A stretch of DNA of 64,000 nt from Butyrivibrio sp. (GTDB lineage Bacteria; Bacillota; Clostridia; Lachnospirales; Lachnospiraceae), in contig SVGA01000023.1 of the NCBI GenBank assembly GCA_015056575.1, positions 1-64,000 on the forward strand, read 5' to 3'. Shown piece by piece: positions 18,787-27,359 of the stretch. The notes beneath the pieces were generated by a model. The model ran no database searches. It saw only the letters and a list, made by a program, of their open reading frames with translations, and had not been told where the DNA came from. Position numbers and translations under genes: made by a program. How positions within the stretch are numbered: the stretch's first letter is position 1; every line of letters begins with the position of its first letter.

Positions 18787-19264
18787 GTCGGCCACCTCCT
18801 CTCATATTACTGAGAGCTTTCTGGATGTCACGGACATATCGCCTTGCCACCCAGGTTTCGCTTCCGTTGTTAAAGGTGATGCGGATTGTACCTGCAATAC
18901 TAAGATCAAAGCCTGAGACTTTTTTCAGGTTCACGACCTCAAAGCGGCTTATGCGCACAAAAGAGTCCCCTAAAAGGAGCTTCTCAAAATCCTGAAGAGG
19001 AAGCTTTGACACATAGGAGTTGTCCGCTGAGCATACGCACAGGTGCCGGTCCTGAGTATAAACCCTGTAAATGGCATCCTGCTCCAGCAAAGTCACGGAA
19101 TCGCCGTTATAAACCGCAATCTGAGAATCGGAAGGTTCATGGCAGTTTTCAATGGCTTCTATGATCTTCTCTATAAACTTGGTCTTTTCATTGGCTCTGA
19201 TGATGATCTGCGGTTTTGAATACCCGGGATCGATCTCCAGACTGATATCAATGTTGTTATCCAT
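18779..19264 (-). CDS. LytTR-domain transcriptional regulator (stand-alone)
   Basis: A 161-residue protein. Residues about 1-55 form a poorly conserved N-terminal part, with no receiver domain. The C-terminal LytTR DNA-binding domain (about 60-155) shows the family's signature blocks: 'EQDAIYRVYTQDRHLCVCS', 'FVRISRFEVVNLKKV' and 'NGSETWVARRYVRDIQKAL'. It forms a two-gene unit with the DUF3021 protein and is divergent from the phosphorelay operon starting at 19474. LytTR proteins bind tandem repeats spaced about 21 bases. Such repeats lie in its own upstream region (19356-19387) and before the surface-protein gene at 12379, the likely targets. Confidence 0.88.
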   Translation of the reverse strand: MDNNIDISLEIDPGYSKPQIIIRANEKTKFIEKIIEAIENCHEPSDSQIAVYNGDSVTLLEQDAIYRVYTQDRHLCVCSADNSYVSKLPLQDFEKLLLGDSFVRISRFEVVNLKKVSGFDLSIAGTIRITFNNGSETWVARRYVRDIQKALSNMRGGGRHE

Positions 19265-19314
19265 GAGAGATCTCTTTCTGAGGCTAAATGTCGGTTAAAA
19301 ATCCGTTAACTGTA

Positions 19315-19343
19315 AACATATCAGACAATTAGCTTCATAACAA
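19315..19343 (-). promoter_or_regulatory. Probable promoter of the LytTR-DUF3021 operon
   Basis: On the minus strand TTGTTA (19338-19343) and TATGTT (19315-19320) are 17 bases apart, about 50 bases before the LytTR start codon. The LytTR-type repeats lie just upstream of this -35, so autoregulation is possible. Confidence 0.45.
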
Positions 19344-19354
19344 GGTATTTGACT

Positions 19355-19424
19355 GACCGTTTAAACCATTATAACTACCGTTTAAACATTTTGGCATATA
19401 TGCAGTTTCTTTTATTGGTAAAAT
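19355..19424 (+). promoter_or_regulatory. LytTR-type direct repeats and promoter of the phosphorelay operon
   Basis: Repeats GACCGTTTAAACCATT (from 19355) and TACCGTTTAAACATTTTG (from 19376) are 21 bases apart. A TAAAAT -10 box is at 19419-19424. The second ACCGTT starts 42 bases before the -10, exactly as in the promoter at 12222-12291. No consensus -35 is present. The repeats lie between two divergent regulator operons. Confidence 0.65.
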
Positions 19425-19473
19425 TTTGCTAACTTACCTTCAACAACAGCATATTGCGAAAAGGAAACGAGTT

Positions 19474-20283
19474 ATGAAGCTTAAAGTCCTCATCACCGGC
19501 AAAAATAAAAAAGTATGCAGGGATATCGCTGAGCATCTGGAGAATGACAGAGGATATCTTACTGTAAAGTGTGAGCCCACAAGGGCAGCACTTTTTGATG
19601 TAATACTGGCGGAACTTCCCAAGGTCATCATCATAGCTCTTGGGGATGAGACTATTGAGACAATAGGGGCCTTTGACGTTCTAAAGGACGTATCCCGCCA
19701 GGGTAATTGTACGATCATCGTCATTGCCCAGGAGGATGATGAAAATCTTTTTAAAAAATATACCGTGCTGAAGAAGGTTCTTTTCCTGTCAAGACCGATT
19801 TCGCTGTTCGCTCTGTATGAGAAGATGCTGGAGATAGAAGAGAATATTGAGAATAATAAGGACAAGAATCCTGAGGTATTCAGAGAGTTTATCAACGAGC
19901 ACGCGGATGATAAATTCAGAAGAAAGCATATCCTTGTGGTGGATGATGATTCCGATCAGCTCTTTAACATCAGAGAACAGCTGGAGGAGTTTTATGATGT
20001 GACTCTGGTCAAATCAGGAGAAGCTGCATTTAAGTATTTGGACAGGCATAGCCCGGATCTGATCCTTTTGGATTATCTGATGCCTCAGATGGACGGTCCG
20101 GAGGTTTTACGTCGGCTTAAATCATGCTATCCGGATTTTCAGACGCCGGTGGTGTTCCTTACTGGAATGTCGGAAAAGAGTGCGGTGCTTCGAACCCTTA
20201 CGGAGCTTAGACCTCAGGGGTATATCATAAAGCCCGCCAAAAAGTCGAAGCTTGTTTCAAAGATTATCGATGTACTGGGGTAA
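19474..20283 (+). CDS. Double receiver-domain protein
   Basis: A 269-residue protein with no DNA-binding output. The ATG at 19474 is chosen for its AAAGGAAA site; the frame extends upstream to 19426. Residues about 1-115 form a degenerate receiver-like domain: the phospho-acceptor position lies in 'VIIIALGDE' and the acidic pair is lost. Residues about 145-269 form a canonical receiver: the acidic cluster D157-D159 in 'ILVVDDDSD', phospho-acceptor D200 in 'LILLDYLMPQMDG', the Thr block 'PVVFLTGMS' and the Lys in 'YIIKPAKK'. It is followed 6 bases later by an HPt gene and then a hybrid kinase gene, so it is probably part of a multistep phosphorelay. Its output is not visible, perhaps protein-protein signalling. 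Confidence 0.85.
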   Translation: MKLKVLITGKNKKVCRDIAEHLENDRGYLTVKCEPTRAALFDVILAELPKVIIIALGDETIETIGAFDVLKDVSRQGNCTIIVIAQEDDENLFKKYTVLKKVLFLSRPISLFALYEKMLEIEENIENNKDKNPEVFREFINEHADDKFRRKHILVVDDDSDQLFNIREQLEEFYDVTLVKSGEAAFKYLDRHSPDLILLDYLMPQMDGPEVLRRLKSCYPDFQTPVVFLTGMSEKSAVLRTLTELRPQGYIIKPAKKSKLVSKIIDVLG

Positions 20284-20289
20284 CAGCTT

Positions 20290-20892
20290 ATGGATATTGA
20301 TCTTAGCTTCCTTGAGAATATAGGACTTGATACAAAATCAGGCATGGAATATACAGGTGGAAAGATAAAGTATATTGCAATGCTGCAGAGGTTTTACAAG
20401 AACCTTGAGAAGAACAGGGACAGGCTTGATGAGTTTTATTCTTCAGGAGATCTGCAGAATTTCATGGTGGTTGTTCATGCTCTGAAAAGTAACGCCATTA
20501 TGATAGGTGCAAAGGAACTTAGCAGCTCTTTTGCAAAGCTTGAGGAGGCTTCGAAGGCGGGAGACCGTAAATATGTGGAGGAGCATACCGCGCCAGTACT
20601 TGCCAACTATATCGAGCTTGTAGAGAAACTGCGTCCTATAGGGGAGGCGGGAGAAGTCCATGCGCCGGATGAACTGGACGGACCAATGGCTTTACGGGTC
20701 GCTGATGATCTTATTAAGGCTCTGGACGATTTTGATGATGAATTGTCAAAAGAACTGGCGAATAAACTTATGGGATATCCTTTCAGAATCAGTCAGAAAA
20801 ACAGGCTTGGGGAAGCCATCGGATTCATTGATGATTTCATGTATGATGAGGCACTTAGTATCATCAGGGAAATCTATCCAAATATCGAGTGA
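20290..20892 (+). CDS. HPt (histidine phosphotransfer) domain protein
   Basis: A 200-residue helical protein. The HPt core lies at about residues 20-125, with phospho-accepting H63 in 'VVHALKSNAIMIGA', the diagnostic HxLKSxxxxxGA motif. The C-terminal 80 residues are acidic and helical with no known motif and may be a second helical bundle. It lies between the receiver gene (6-base gap) and the hybrid kinase gene (start within 15 bases of its stop). It would shuttle phosphate between the kinase's own receiver and the double-receiver protein; this order is inferred from family logic. Confidence 0.88.
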   Translation: MDIDLSFLENIGLDTKSGMEYTGGKIKYIAMLQRFYKNLEKNRDRLDEFYSSGDLQNFMVVVHALKSNAIMIGAKELSSSFAKLEEASKAGDRKYVEEHTAPVLANYIELVEKLRPIGEAGEVHAPDELDGPMALRVADDLIKALDDFDDELSKELANKLMGYPFRISQKNRLGEAIGFIDDFMYDEALSIIREIYPNIE

Positions 20893-20903
20893 GGCGCATA
20901 CCC

Positions 20904-23396
20904 ATGAAGTCTATAAGAGTCATTCTATCTATCATTCTTATCCTTGTTTTTGGATATATCGTGATCGGGAATATTGTTCTTCCCGCCAATGCTCCGGTAA
21001 ACGGAAATATATGTGATGTGCTGCCGGGGGATGCCTGGGTGCAGGTGCTTCCTGATGGCAGCAAGGTCCCTTTTGAGGTTCCGGGAAGGACAGATGGTGA
21101 GATAACCTTGGAGACTGTTATTCCGAGTCCTCTCAACAGGGACTATTCCGTCATGTGCTTTCGCGGAATGGACATGGATATCTACGTTGATGGTGAACTT
21201 AGAACCAGGTATCAGACCACTGACTACAGGTTCTTTGGTGACCAATCTGCGGAGTGTTACGTTATGGCATCGGTATACCCCGAAGATGCAGGCAAAAGCC
21301 TCAAAGTCCGGTATGAATACAATTCAGGCATGGTGTATGAGGTTTACATAGGAACAAGGCTTGGAATTCTGACATTTCTCTTTGGCCAGTACGGACTAGA
21401 ACTGTTTGTGGGCATTGCCATTTTGCTCCTTGGTATCATATGCCTTGTGGCAGCAGTTACCTATAAATATATCCATAAGACTTATCTGGAGCTGGAGCAT
21501 CTGTCCATAGGTGTTATTATCGGCGCCTGCTGGGTCCTTTCAAATTCAATATTCAGGCAGCTCTATTGCAGGAATATTTCTGTGATGTCCAATATACCCT
21601 TTTTGATGGTAATGATCATGCCATTGCCGTTTCTGGTATTTATCAATTCCCTCCAGGAGGGGAGATACCGCAAAGTAATTGTGGCACTGAGTATTTTGGA
21701 GATAACGGATTTTCTGGTCTTTGGTACTCTTTTCGTTCTGGGAAAGGTTCCCCTCCTTGAAAGCTTTATCCTTGCTGCACTTTGTGCTCTGATCAGCATT
21801 GCAGCTATCTTTGTGACGGTAATAACCGATGCGGTAAGGCACCTTGTGGAATCCTACATTTATGTTGCGGTGGGGTTCTTTGTTCTGGCGTTGGCAGCAG
21901 TCATCCAGATCATGGTATATCTTTTCGCTCATAACGGGGTATTCTCAGGTCTTTTCATGGCCTTCGGTCTTTTCGGATTCATGATCTGTTCAATAATCCA
22001 CACCATCAAACAGCTTATAGGCATAAGGCTTGAGGCCACGGAACTTGCTCATATCAACAAAGCCAAGGACGACTTTCTTGCGAACATGTCTCATGAGATC
22101 AGAACTCCCATGAACGGTATTTTGGGAATGGACGAGATGATAATCAGGGAAACAAAGGATAGCAGAGTAAAGAAGCATGCTCTGGAAATAAAGAGTGCCG
22201 GAAATACCCTTTTGTCTTTGATAAACGATATTCTGGACCTTAGTAAGATTGAGTCCGGTAATTTTGAGATCATTCCTGTAAACTACGACCTTGCTTCAGT
22301 CCTCAATGATGTGATGAACCTCACCAGGCACAGAGCAGTGAAGAAAAACCTGGACTATAATATGACGGTTAAAGAGAGTATCCCTTCAATGCTGTATGGC
22401 GATGAGATCAGAATCCGCCAGATCATGCTGAACCTGATCAACAACGCCATCAAATATACAAGAGAAGGGCAGGTGGACATCGATGTCTCTTTTGACCTGT
22501 CATCTACAATTAACGGTATTGATCTGATCATTCGGGTTTCCGATACGGGAATCGGCATAAAGGACGAGGATAAGGACAAGCTATTTGAGAGCTTCAGGAG
22601 GCTTGACGAAAAGAAGAACAGGAACATCGAGGGAACTGGCCTGGGGCTGCACATCACCTACAGGCTCCTTGAGATGATGGGAGGAACTATAGACCTGGAG
22701 AGCAAATACGGCAAGGGAAGTACTTTTACCGTGACAATCCCTCAGCGTATCATAAAGGCAGATCCAATCGGAGATTTTTCAAGTGCCGTTAAGAATTACT
22801 TAAGCAACATGGAGACCGATGAGATTAGTCTTTTTGCTCCTGAAGCCAGGATTCTTGTGGTTGATGACAATGATATGAATCTTGAAGTAATGGAGGGACT
22901 TTTGAAGGATACAAAGGCTGCAATCGACCTTGCGGATTCCGGACAGAAGGCTATAGAGAAGGTCAGGGAAAAGAGCTATGACTGCATCCTGTTGGATCAG
23001 ATGATGCCGGGGATGACGGGAGAAGAAACCCTGAAGATATTAAGGGAGCAGAAACTTATTTCTGATACTCCTGTGATAGCGCTGACGGCAGATGCCATAA
23101 TCGGTGCAAGAGAGAGCTACATGGCAATGGGATTTACCGATTACCTGAGTAAGCCCGTAAAGTATGACAGACTTGAGCAGATACTAAGGCAGTATATTCC
23201 TGAGGAGAAACAGATGACTCCGGGAGACGAAGAGGAGCTTCCCGTAATGCTGATTTGGGGAAAAGAGCCACAGATGCTTCGCAGTGAAAAGGAAAGACTG
23301 GAGGGAATATATAAGTGCGTCTGCGTTACCGGAGAAAAAGCAAGGGATAAATATCTTGAAAACCACAATCCTCATGGAATTATGCATGTGACTTAA
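20904..23396 (+). CDS. Hybrid sensor histidine kinase
   Basis: An 830-residue membrane kinase. One N-terminal membrane helix (about 5-25) is followed by an extracellular domain (about 26-160). A block of six to seven hydrophobic helices follows (about 160-370), resembling 7TMR-type sensors. HisKA has H397 in 'NMSHEIRTPMNGILGM'. HATPase_c has an N box 'NLINNAIKY' and G boxes 'DTGIGI' and 'GTGLGL'. A C-terminal receiver has D698 in 'CILLDQMMPGMTG'. About 50 unrecognised residues close the protein. The ATG at 20904 is preferred over the GTG at 20889, which overlaps the HPt stop. It is the last gene of the receiver/HPt/kinase operon. The signal sensed is unknown; carbohydrate- or surface-related ligands are typical of such sensors. 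Confidence 0.9.
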   Translation: MKSIRVILSIILILVFGYIVIGNIVLPANAPVNGNICDVLPGDAWVQVLPDGSKVPFEVPGRTDGEITLETVIPSPLNRDYSVMCFRGMDMDIYVDGELRTRYQTTDYRFFGDQSAECYVMASVYPEDAGKSLKVRYEYNSGMVYEVYIGTRLGILTFLFGQYGLELFVGIAILLLGIICLVAAVTYKYIHKTYLELEHLSIGVIIGACWVLSNSIFRQLYCRNISVMSNIPFLMVMIMPLPFLVFINSLQEGRYRKVIVALSILEITDFLVFGTLFVLGKVPLLESFILAALCALISIAAIFVTVITDAVRHLVESYIYVAVGFFVLALAAVIQIMVYLFAHNGVFSGLFMAFGLFGFMICSIIHTIKQLIGIRLEATELAHINKAKDDFLANMSHEIRTPMNGILGMDEMIIRETKDSRVKKHALEIKSAGNTLLSLINDILDLSKIESGNFEIIPVNYDLASVLNDVMNLTRHRAVKKNLDYNMTVKESIPSMLYGDEIRIRQIMLNLINNAIKYTREGQVDIDVSFDLSSTINGIDLIIRVSDTGIGIKDEDKDKLFESFRRLDEKKNRNIEGTGLGLHITYRLLEMMGGTIDLESKYGKGSTFTVTIPQRIIKADPIGDFSSAVKNYLSNMETDEISLFAPEARILVVDDNDMNLEVMEGLLKDTKAAIDLADSGQKAIEKVREKSYDCILLDQMMPGMTGEETLKILREQKLISDTPVIALTADAIIGARESYMAMGFTDYLSKPVKYDRLEQILRQYIPEEKQMTPGDEEELPVMLIWGKEPQMLRSEKERLEGIYKCVCVTGEKARDKYLENHNPHGIMHVT

Positions 23397-23437
23397 ACTG
23401 GCTTTGCTATGCCATTTAAAAGGGATAAAAAAAAAGA

Positions 23438-23505
23438 TTGAATTATAACGAAAAACTTGTATAATATGTACTTGAAGATTAGCACTCAATAAAACAGAGT
23501 GCTAA
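23438..23505 (+). promoter_or_regulatory. groESL promoter with CIRCE operator
   Basis: TTGAAT (23438-23443), 16 bases, then TATAAT (23460-23465) form the promoter. Directly after it is a perfect CIRCE element: TTAGCACTC (23479-23487), 9-base spacer, GAGTGCTAA (23497-23505). CIRCE is the binding site of the heat-shock repressor HrcA, so the operon is heat-inducible through HrcA. Confidence 0.97.
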
Positions 23506-23554
23506 CAAAAACTAAATAGCTCTTAATACACATTATATAAAGGAGGCGTTTGTA

Positions 23555-23839
23555 ATGAAGTTAGTACCACTTGCAGACAGAGTTGTTTTAAAGCAGCTTG
23601 AGGCAGAAGAGACAACCAAATCAGGAATCGTTCTTCCCGGTGCAGAGAAGGAGAAACCCCAGCAGGCTGAGGTTATCGCTGTAGGCCCCGGCACAGTTGT
23701 AGATGGCAAAGAGATCAAGATGGAAGTTAAGAAGGGTGACAACGTAATCTATTCCAAGTACTCAGGAACAGAGGTTAAGCTTGATGATGTTACCTATATC
23801 ATCGTTAAGCAGAGCGACATCCTGGCAATCATAAAGTGA
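23555..23839 (+). CDS. groS: Co-chaperonin GroES
   Basis: A 94-residue protein of normal GroES length, a heptameric lid for GroEL in the cytosol. It has the N-terminal block 'PLADRVVLKQLEAEETT', the mobile loop 'KSGIVLPGAEKEKPQ', and the C-terminal block 'VIYSKYSGTEVKLDD' with 'YIIVKQSDILAI'. An AAAGGAGG site precedes the ATG. It is the first gene after the CIRCE promoter and lies upstream of groEL, the standard order. Confidence 0.98.
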   Translation: MKLVPLADRVVLKQLEAEETTKSGIVLPGAEKEKPQQAEVIAVGPGTVVDGKEIKMEVKKGDNVIYSKYSGTEVKLDDVTYIIVKQSDILAIIK

Positions 23840-23845
23840 TGAAAA

Positions 23846-23883
23846 GATATACAATTCTGTGCTTGCACAGAGGGTTGTATATC
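23846..23883 (+). promoter_or_regulatory. groES-groEL intercistronic stem-loop
   Basis: GATATACAA (23846-23854) pairs with TTGTATATC (23875-23883), enclosing a second stem CTGTG/CACAG (23857-23861 with 23866-23870). No T run follows directly, so this looks like an mRNA processing, stability or partial attenuation structure rather than a full terminator. Confidence 0.6.
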
Positions 23884-23909
23884 CTTGAAGACTTTTATAA
23901 TTCAGATAA

Positions 23910-25553
<1,644 letters not shown>

Positions 25554-25578
25554 GCGATAACGAGTAAAGCTCGCTTAT

Positions 25579-25702
25579 TAAAAAATGGAATAAAGCCACG
25601 AAGTGGCTTCGAAAATAAAGATGCAGTGCCTCAAGCTTGCTTGAAAGGCACTGCATCTTTATTTTCGAAAGTGCTGCGCTAGCAGCATTATTCCATTTTT
25701 TA
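25579..25702. repeat. Cloverleaf-like nested inverted repeat after groEL
   Basis: A 15-bp outer stem (25579-25593 with 25688-25702) encloses three hairpins. These are GCCAC/GTGGC (25595-25607), a 24-bp perfect stem (25608-25631 with 25646-25669) and TGCTGC/GCAGCA (25672-25687). The outer stem's 3' arm ends in a T run, so it can end groESL transcription, but it is far larger than a normal terminator. It could be a MITE/REPIN-like repeat or a structured RNA. Confidence 0.8.
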
Positions 25703-26261
25703 TCGGGAGAATTTTACGACAACGGATGACAGCAGAATCGTCTTGCGATTCTGCTGTATGGGCTATGCTAATCGTATAATAATAGTCTCTTTTTACATTT
25801 TGGCTGCGGCCAACTTACAGGATTTCGATGATTTCTACAAGGTGTTTCCGACGCAATTGTCTGTGATGGGGCTTTGCGTCGGTGATATTGACGAAATAAC
25901 ATGTAGAAAATGCAAAACGAGAACGCTATACCGATAACCATGCGCTCAAACAGGCTATTTATCGATATTACGTCAAGTTTTGGGGCCATTATACCGACTC
26001 AATCAGCTTGTAGAACACTTTGCGTCGGAAAGAGATCAATTCACATGCTTTTCGCACGATCACACCTGATTCTACCAAACGTAAGAAAAACCTAAATCCC
26101 TGTTTTTTAATAGAAACATTTTTTTAATTATACAAAGAATATTATCATAATACTGCACATTTCTTAAGGCTTTCTTAAGATTGCCTCCAGCCCATTTACA
26201 AACCGATACCACTATGATATTTTTCTTTTATTGGATTTTTCGCTCCGATCGGAGCAACAAC
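25703..26261. other. Degenerate intergenic DNA without an intact gene
   Basis: A perfect 12-bp hairpin (25729-25740 with 25746-25757) is followed by about 350 bases in which short open frames switch. One frame reads about 34 residues ending in a 'CRKCKT' motif; another reads 'HALKQAIYRYYVKFWGHY' and then stops. This pattern suggests a decayed gene or insertion element, but no family is recognisable. From about 26100 the DNA is very AT-rich, and a 14-bp palindrome GCTCCGATCGGAGC lies at 26242-26255. Confidence 0.4.
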
Positions 26262-26286
26262 GCGATTATCATCATAATCGCTTTTT
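26262..26286 (+). terminator. Rho-independent terminator upstream of the Rpn gene
   Basis: GCGATTAT (26262-26269), a 4-base loop, ATAATCGC (26274-26281), then TTTTT. It would block read-through into the Rpn gene from the decayed region. Confidence 0.7.
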
Positions 26287-26333
26287 CCAACTCAACTAAT
26301 ATGTTAGTATTAATGTAGTCAGAAGTATCTTTA

Positions 26334-26363
26334 TGTCCTTTCTGCATTGATACAGAAAGGACA
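26334..26363 (+). promoter_or_regulatory. Hairpin sequestering the Rpn ribosome-binding site
   Basis: An 11-bp perfect stem, TGTCCTTTCTG (26334-26344) with CAGAAAGGACA (26353-26363), and an 8-base loop. The 3' arm contains the Shine-Dalgarno AAAGGA just before the ATG at 26366, so the site is hidden when the stem forms. Confidence 0.7.
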
Positions 26364-26365
26364 CA

Positions 26366-27289
26366 ATGAAAAGAAAAAGAGTAAACTATTTATTTACGGG
26401 TATAAAATGGCCCTGGGCAAACAGAAAGTATAAGGACACTGTGTTCAGACTGTTGTTTAACAGCGACAAAGTTGCACTTTTGGAACTATACAATGCCCTT
26501 AACAATTCGCATTATGATAATCCGAATGATCTTATTGTAAACACCCTGGATAATGCCATTTTTATGGGGATGCGTAATGATCTGTCATTTATCATTGATA
26601 CACATCTGAACATATACGAGCATCAGTCAACTGATTGCCCCAATATTCCTTTAAGATGCCTGTTCTATGTTGACAAGCTTTTTTCACAGATCATTGATGA
26701 AGATAAGATATACGGATCCTCTGTGATCAGGATTCCTGAACCACACTTTGTTGTTTTTTACAATGGAACTGATCCGCTTCCGGAAAAGATGACATACAGA
26801 CTTTCTGACATGTACGAGGTTTGCTCAGATAATCCTGCTCTTGAACTTACTGTTACTATTCTTAATATCAATCAGGGGATGAATGATTCCATAATGCAGA
26901 GCTGTAAGTTGCTTCATGAGTATTCTTTATATGTTTCAATTGTGCGTCAGTATGCAGAGAAAATGCCGCTTACTAAGGCTGTTACAAGTGCAATAGATTA
27001 CTGTATCGCACATGATATTTTAAGAGATTTCCTTCTAAAGGAAAGAAAGGCGGTTGCCATGTATAGTTTGTATGAGTACAATCAAGCCGGACATATGAAA
27101 GCTGTTAGAAAAGAGGGAATACAGCAGGGAATTGCATTAGGCGAAGAACGTGGCAAAAATAACACGGTTGCCCTCTTTGCATGGCTGAACAAGAACAACC
27201 GTCAGGATGATATTCAGCGAGCGTTTGATGATCCGGAGTATCTGGATAAGCTGTTTGATGAATTTTTAAAAGAACATGTTGGGAAGTAA
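26366..27289 (+). CDS. Rpn-family PD-(D/E)XK nuclease / putative transposase
   Basis: A 307-residue protein of the Rpn (recombination-promoting nuclease, 'PD-(D/E)XK transposase') family. Conserved blocks are visible: 'WANRKYKDTVFRLLF' near the N terminus, then the catalytic core 'DLSFIIDTHLNIYEHQ' (D72, D78, E85 and Q87) and 'IPEPHFVVFYNGTD'. The C-terminal part is helical ('GIQQGIALGEERGKNN'), typical of the family. Family members such as E. coli RpnA are DNA nucleases; recent work links some to phage defence. It stands alone between two terminators with a hairpin over its ribosome site. It is convergent with the preA-like gene. Confidence 0.85.
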   Translation: MKRKRVNYLFTGIKWPWANRKYKDTVFRLLFNSDKVALLELYNALNNSHYDNPNDLIVNTLDNAIFMGMRNDLSFIIDTHLNIYEHQSTDCPNIPLRCLFYVDKLFSQIIDEDKIYGSSVIRIPEPHFVVFYNGTDPLPEKMTYRLSDMYEVCSDNPALELTVTILNINQGMNDSIMQSCKLLHEYSLYVSIVRQYAEKMPLTKAVTSAIDYCIAHDILRDFLLKERKAVAMYSLYEYNQAGHMKAVRKEGIQQGIALGEERGKNNTVALFAWLNKNNRQDDIQRAFDDPEYLDKLFDEFLKEHVGK

Positions 27290-27329
27290 TGTATTGGTTT
27301 ATTCCAAGAAGCATACATCTGGAACAACA

Positions 27330-27359
27330 GCCGTAGCTCACTGAGCTACGGCCTTTTTT
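27330..27359. terminator. Terminator overlapping the preA-like stop codon
   Basis: GCCGTAGCTCA (27330-27340) pairs with TGAGCTACGGC (27342-27352), followed by TTTTTTT. It terminates the Rpn gene. The minus-strand gene's stop codon (27346-27348) lies inside the stem, so one hairpin is shared by both convergent genes. Confidence 0.9.
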
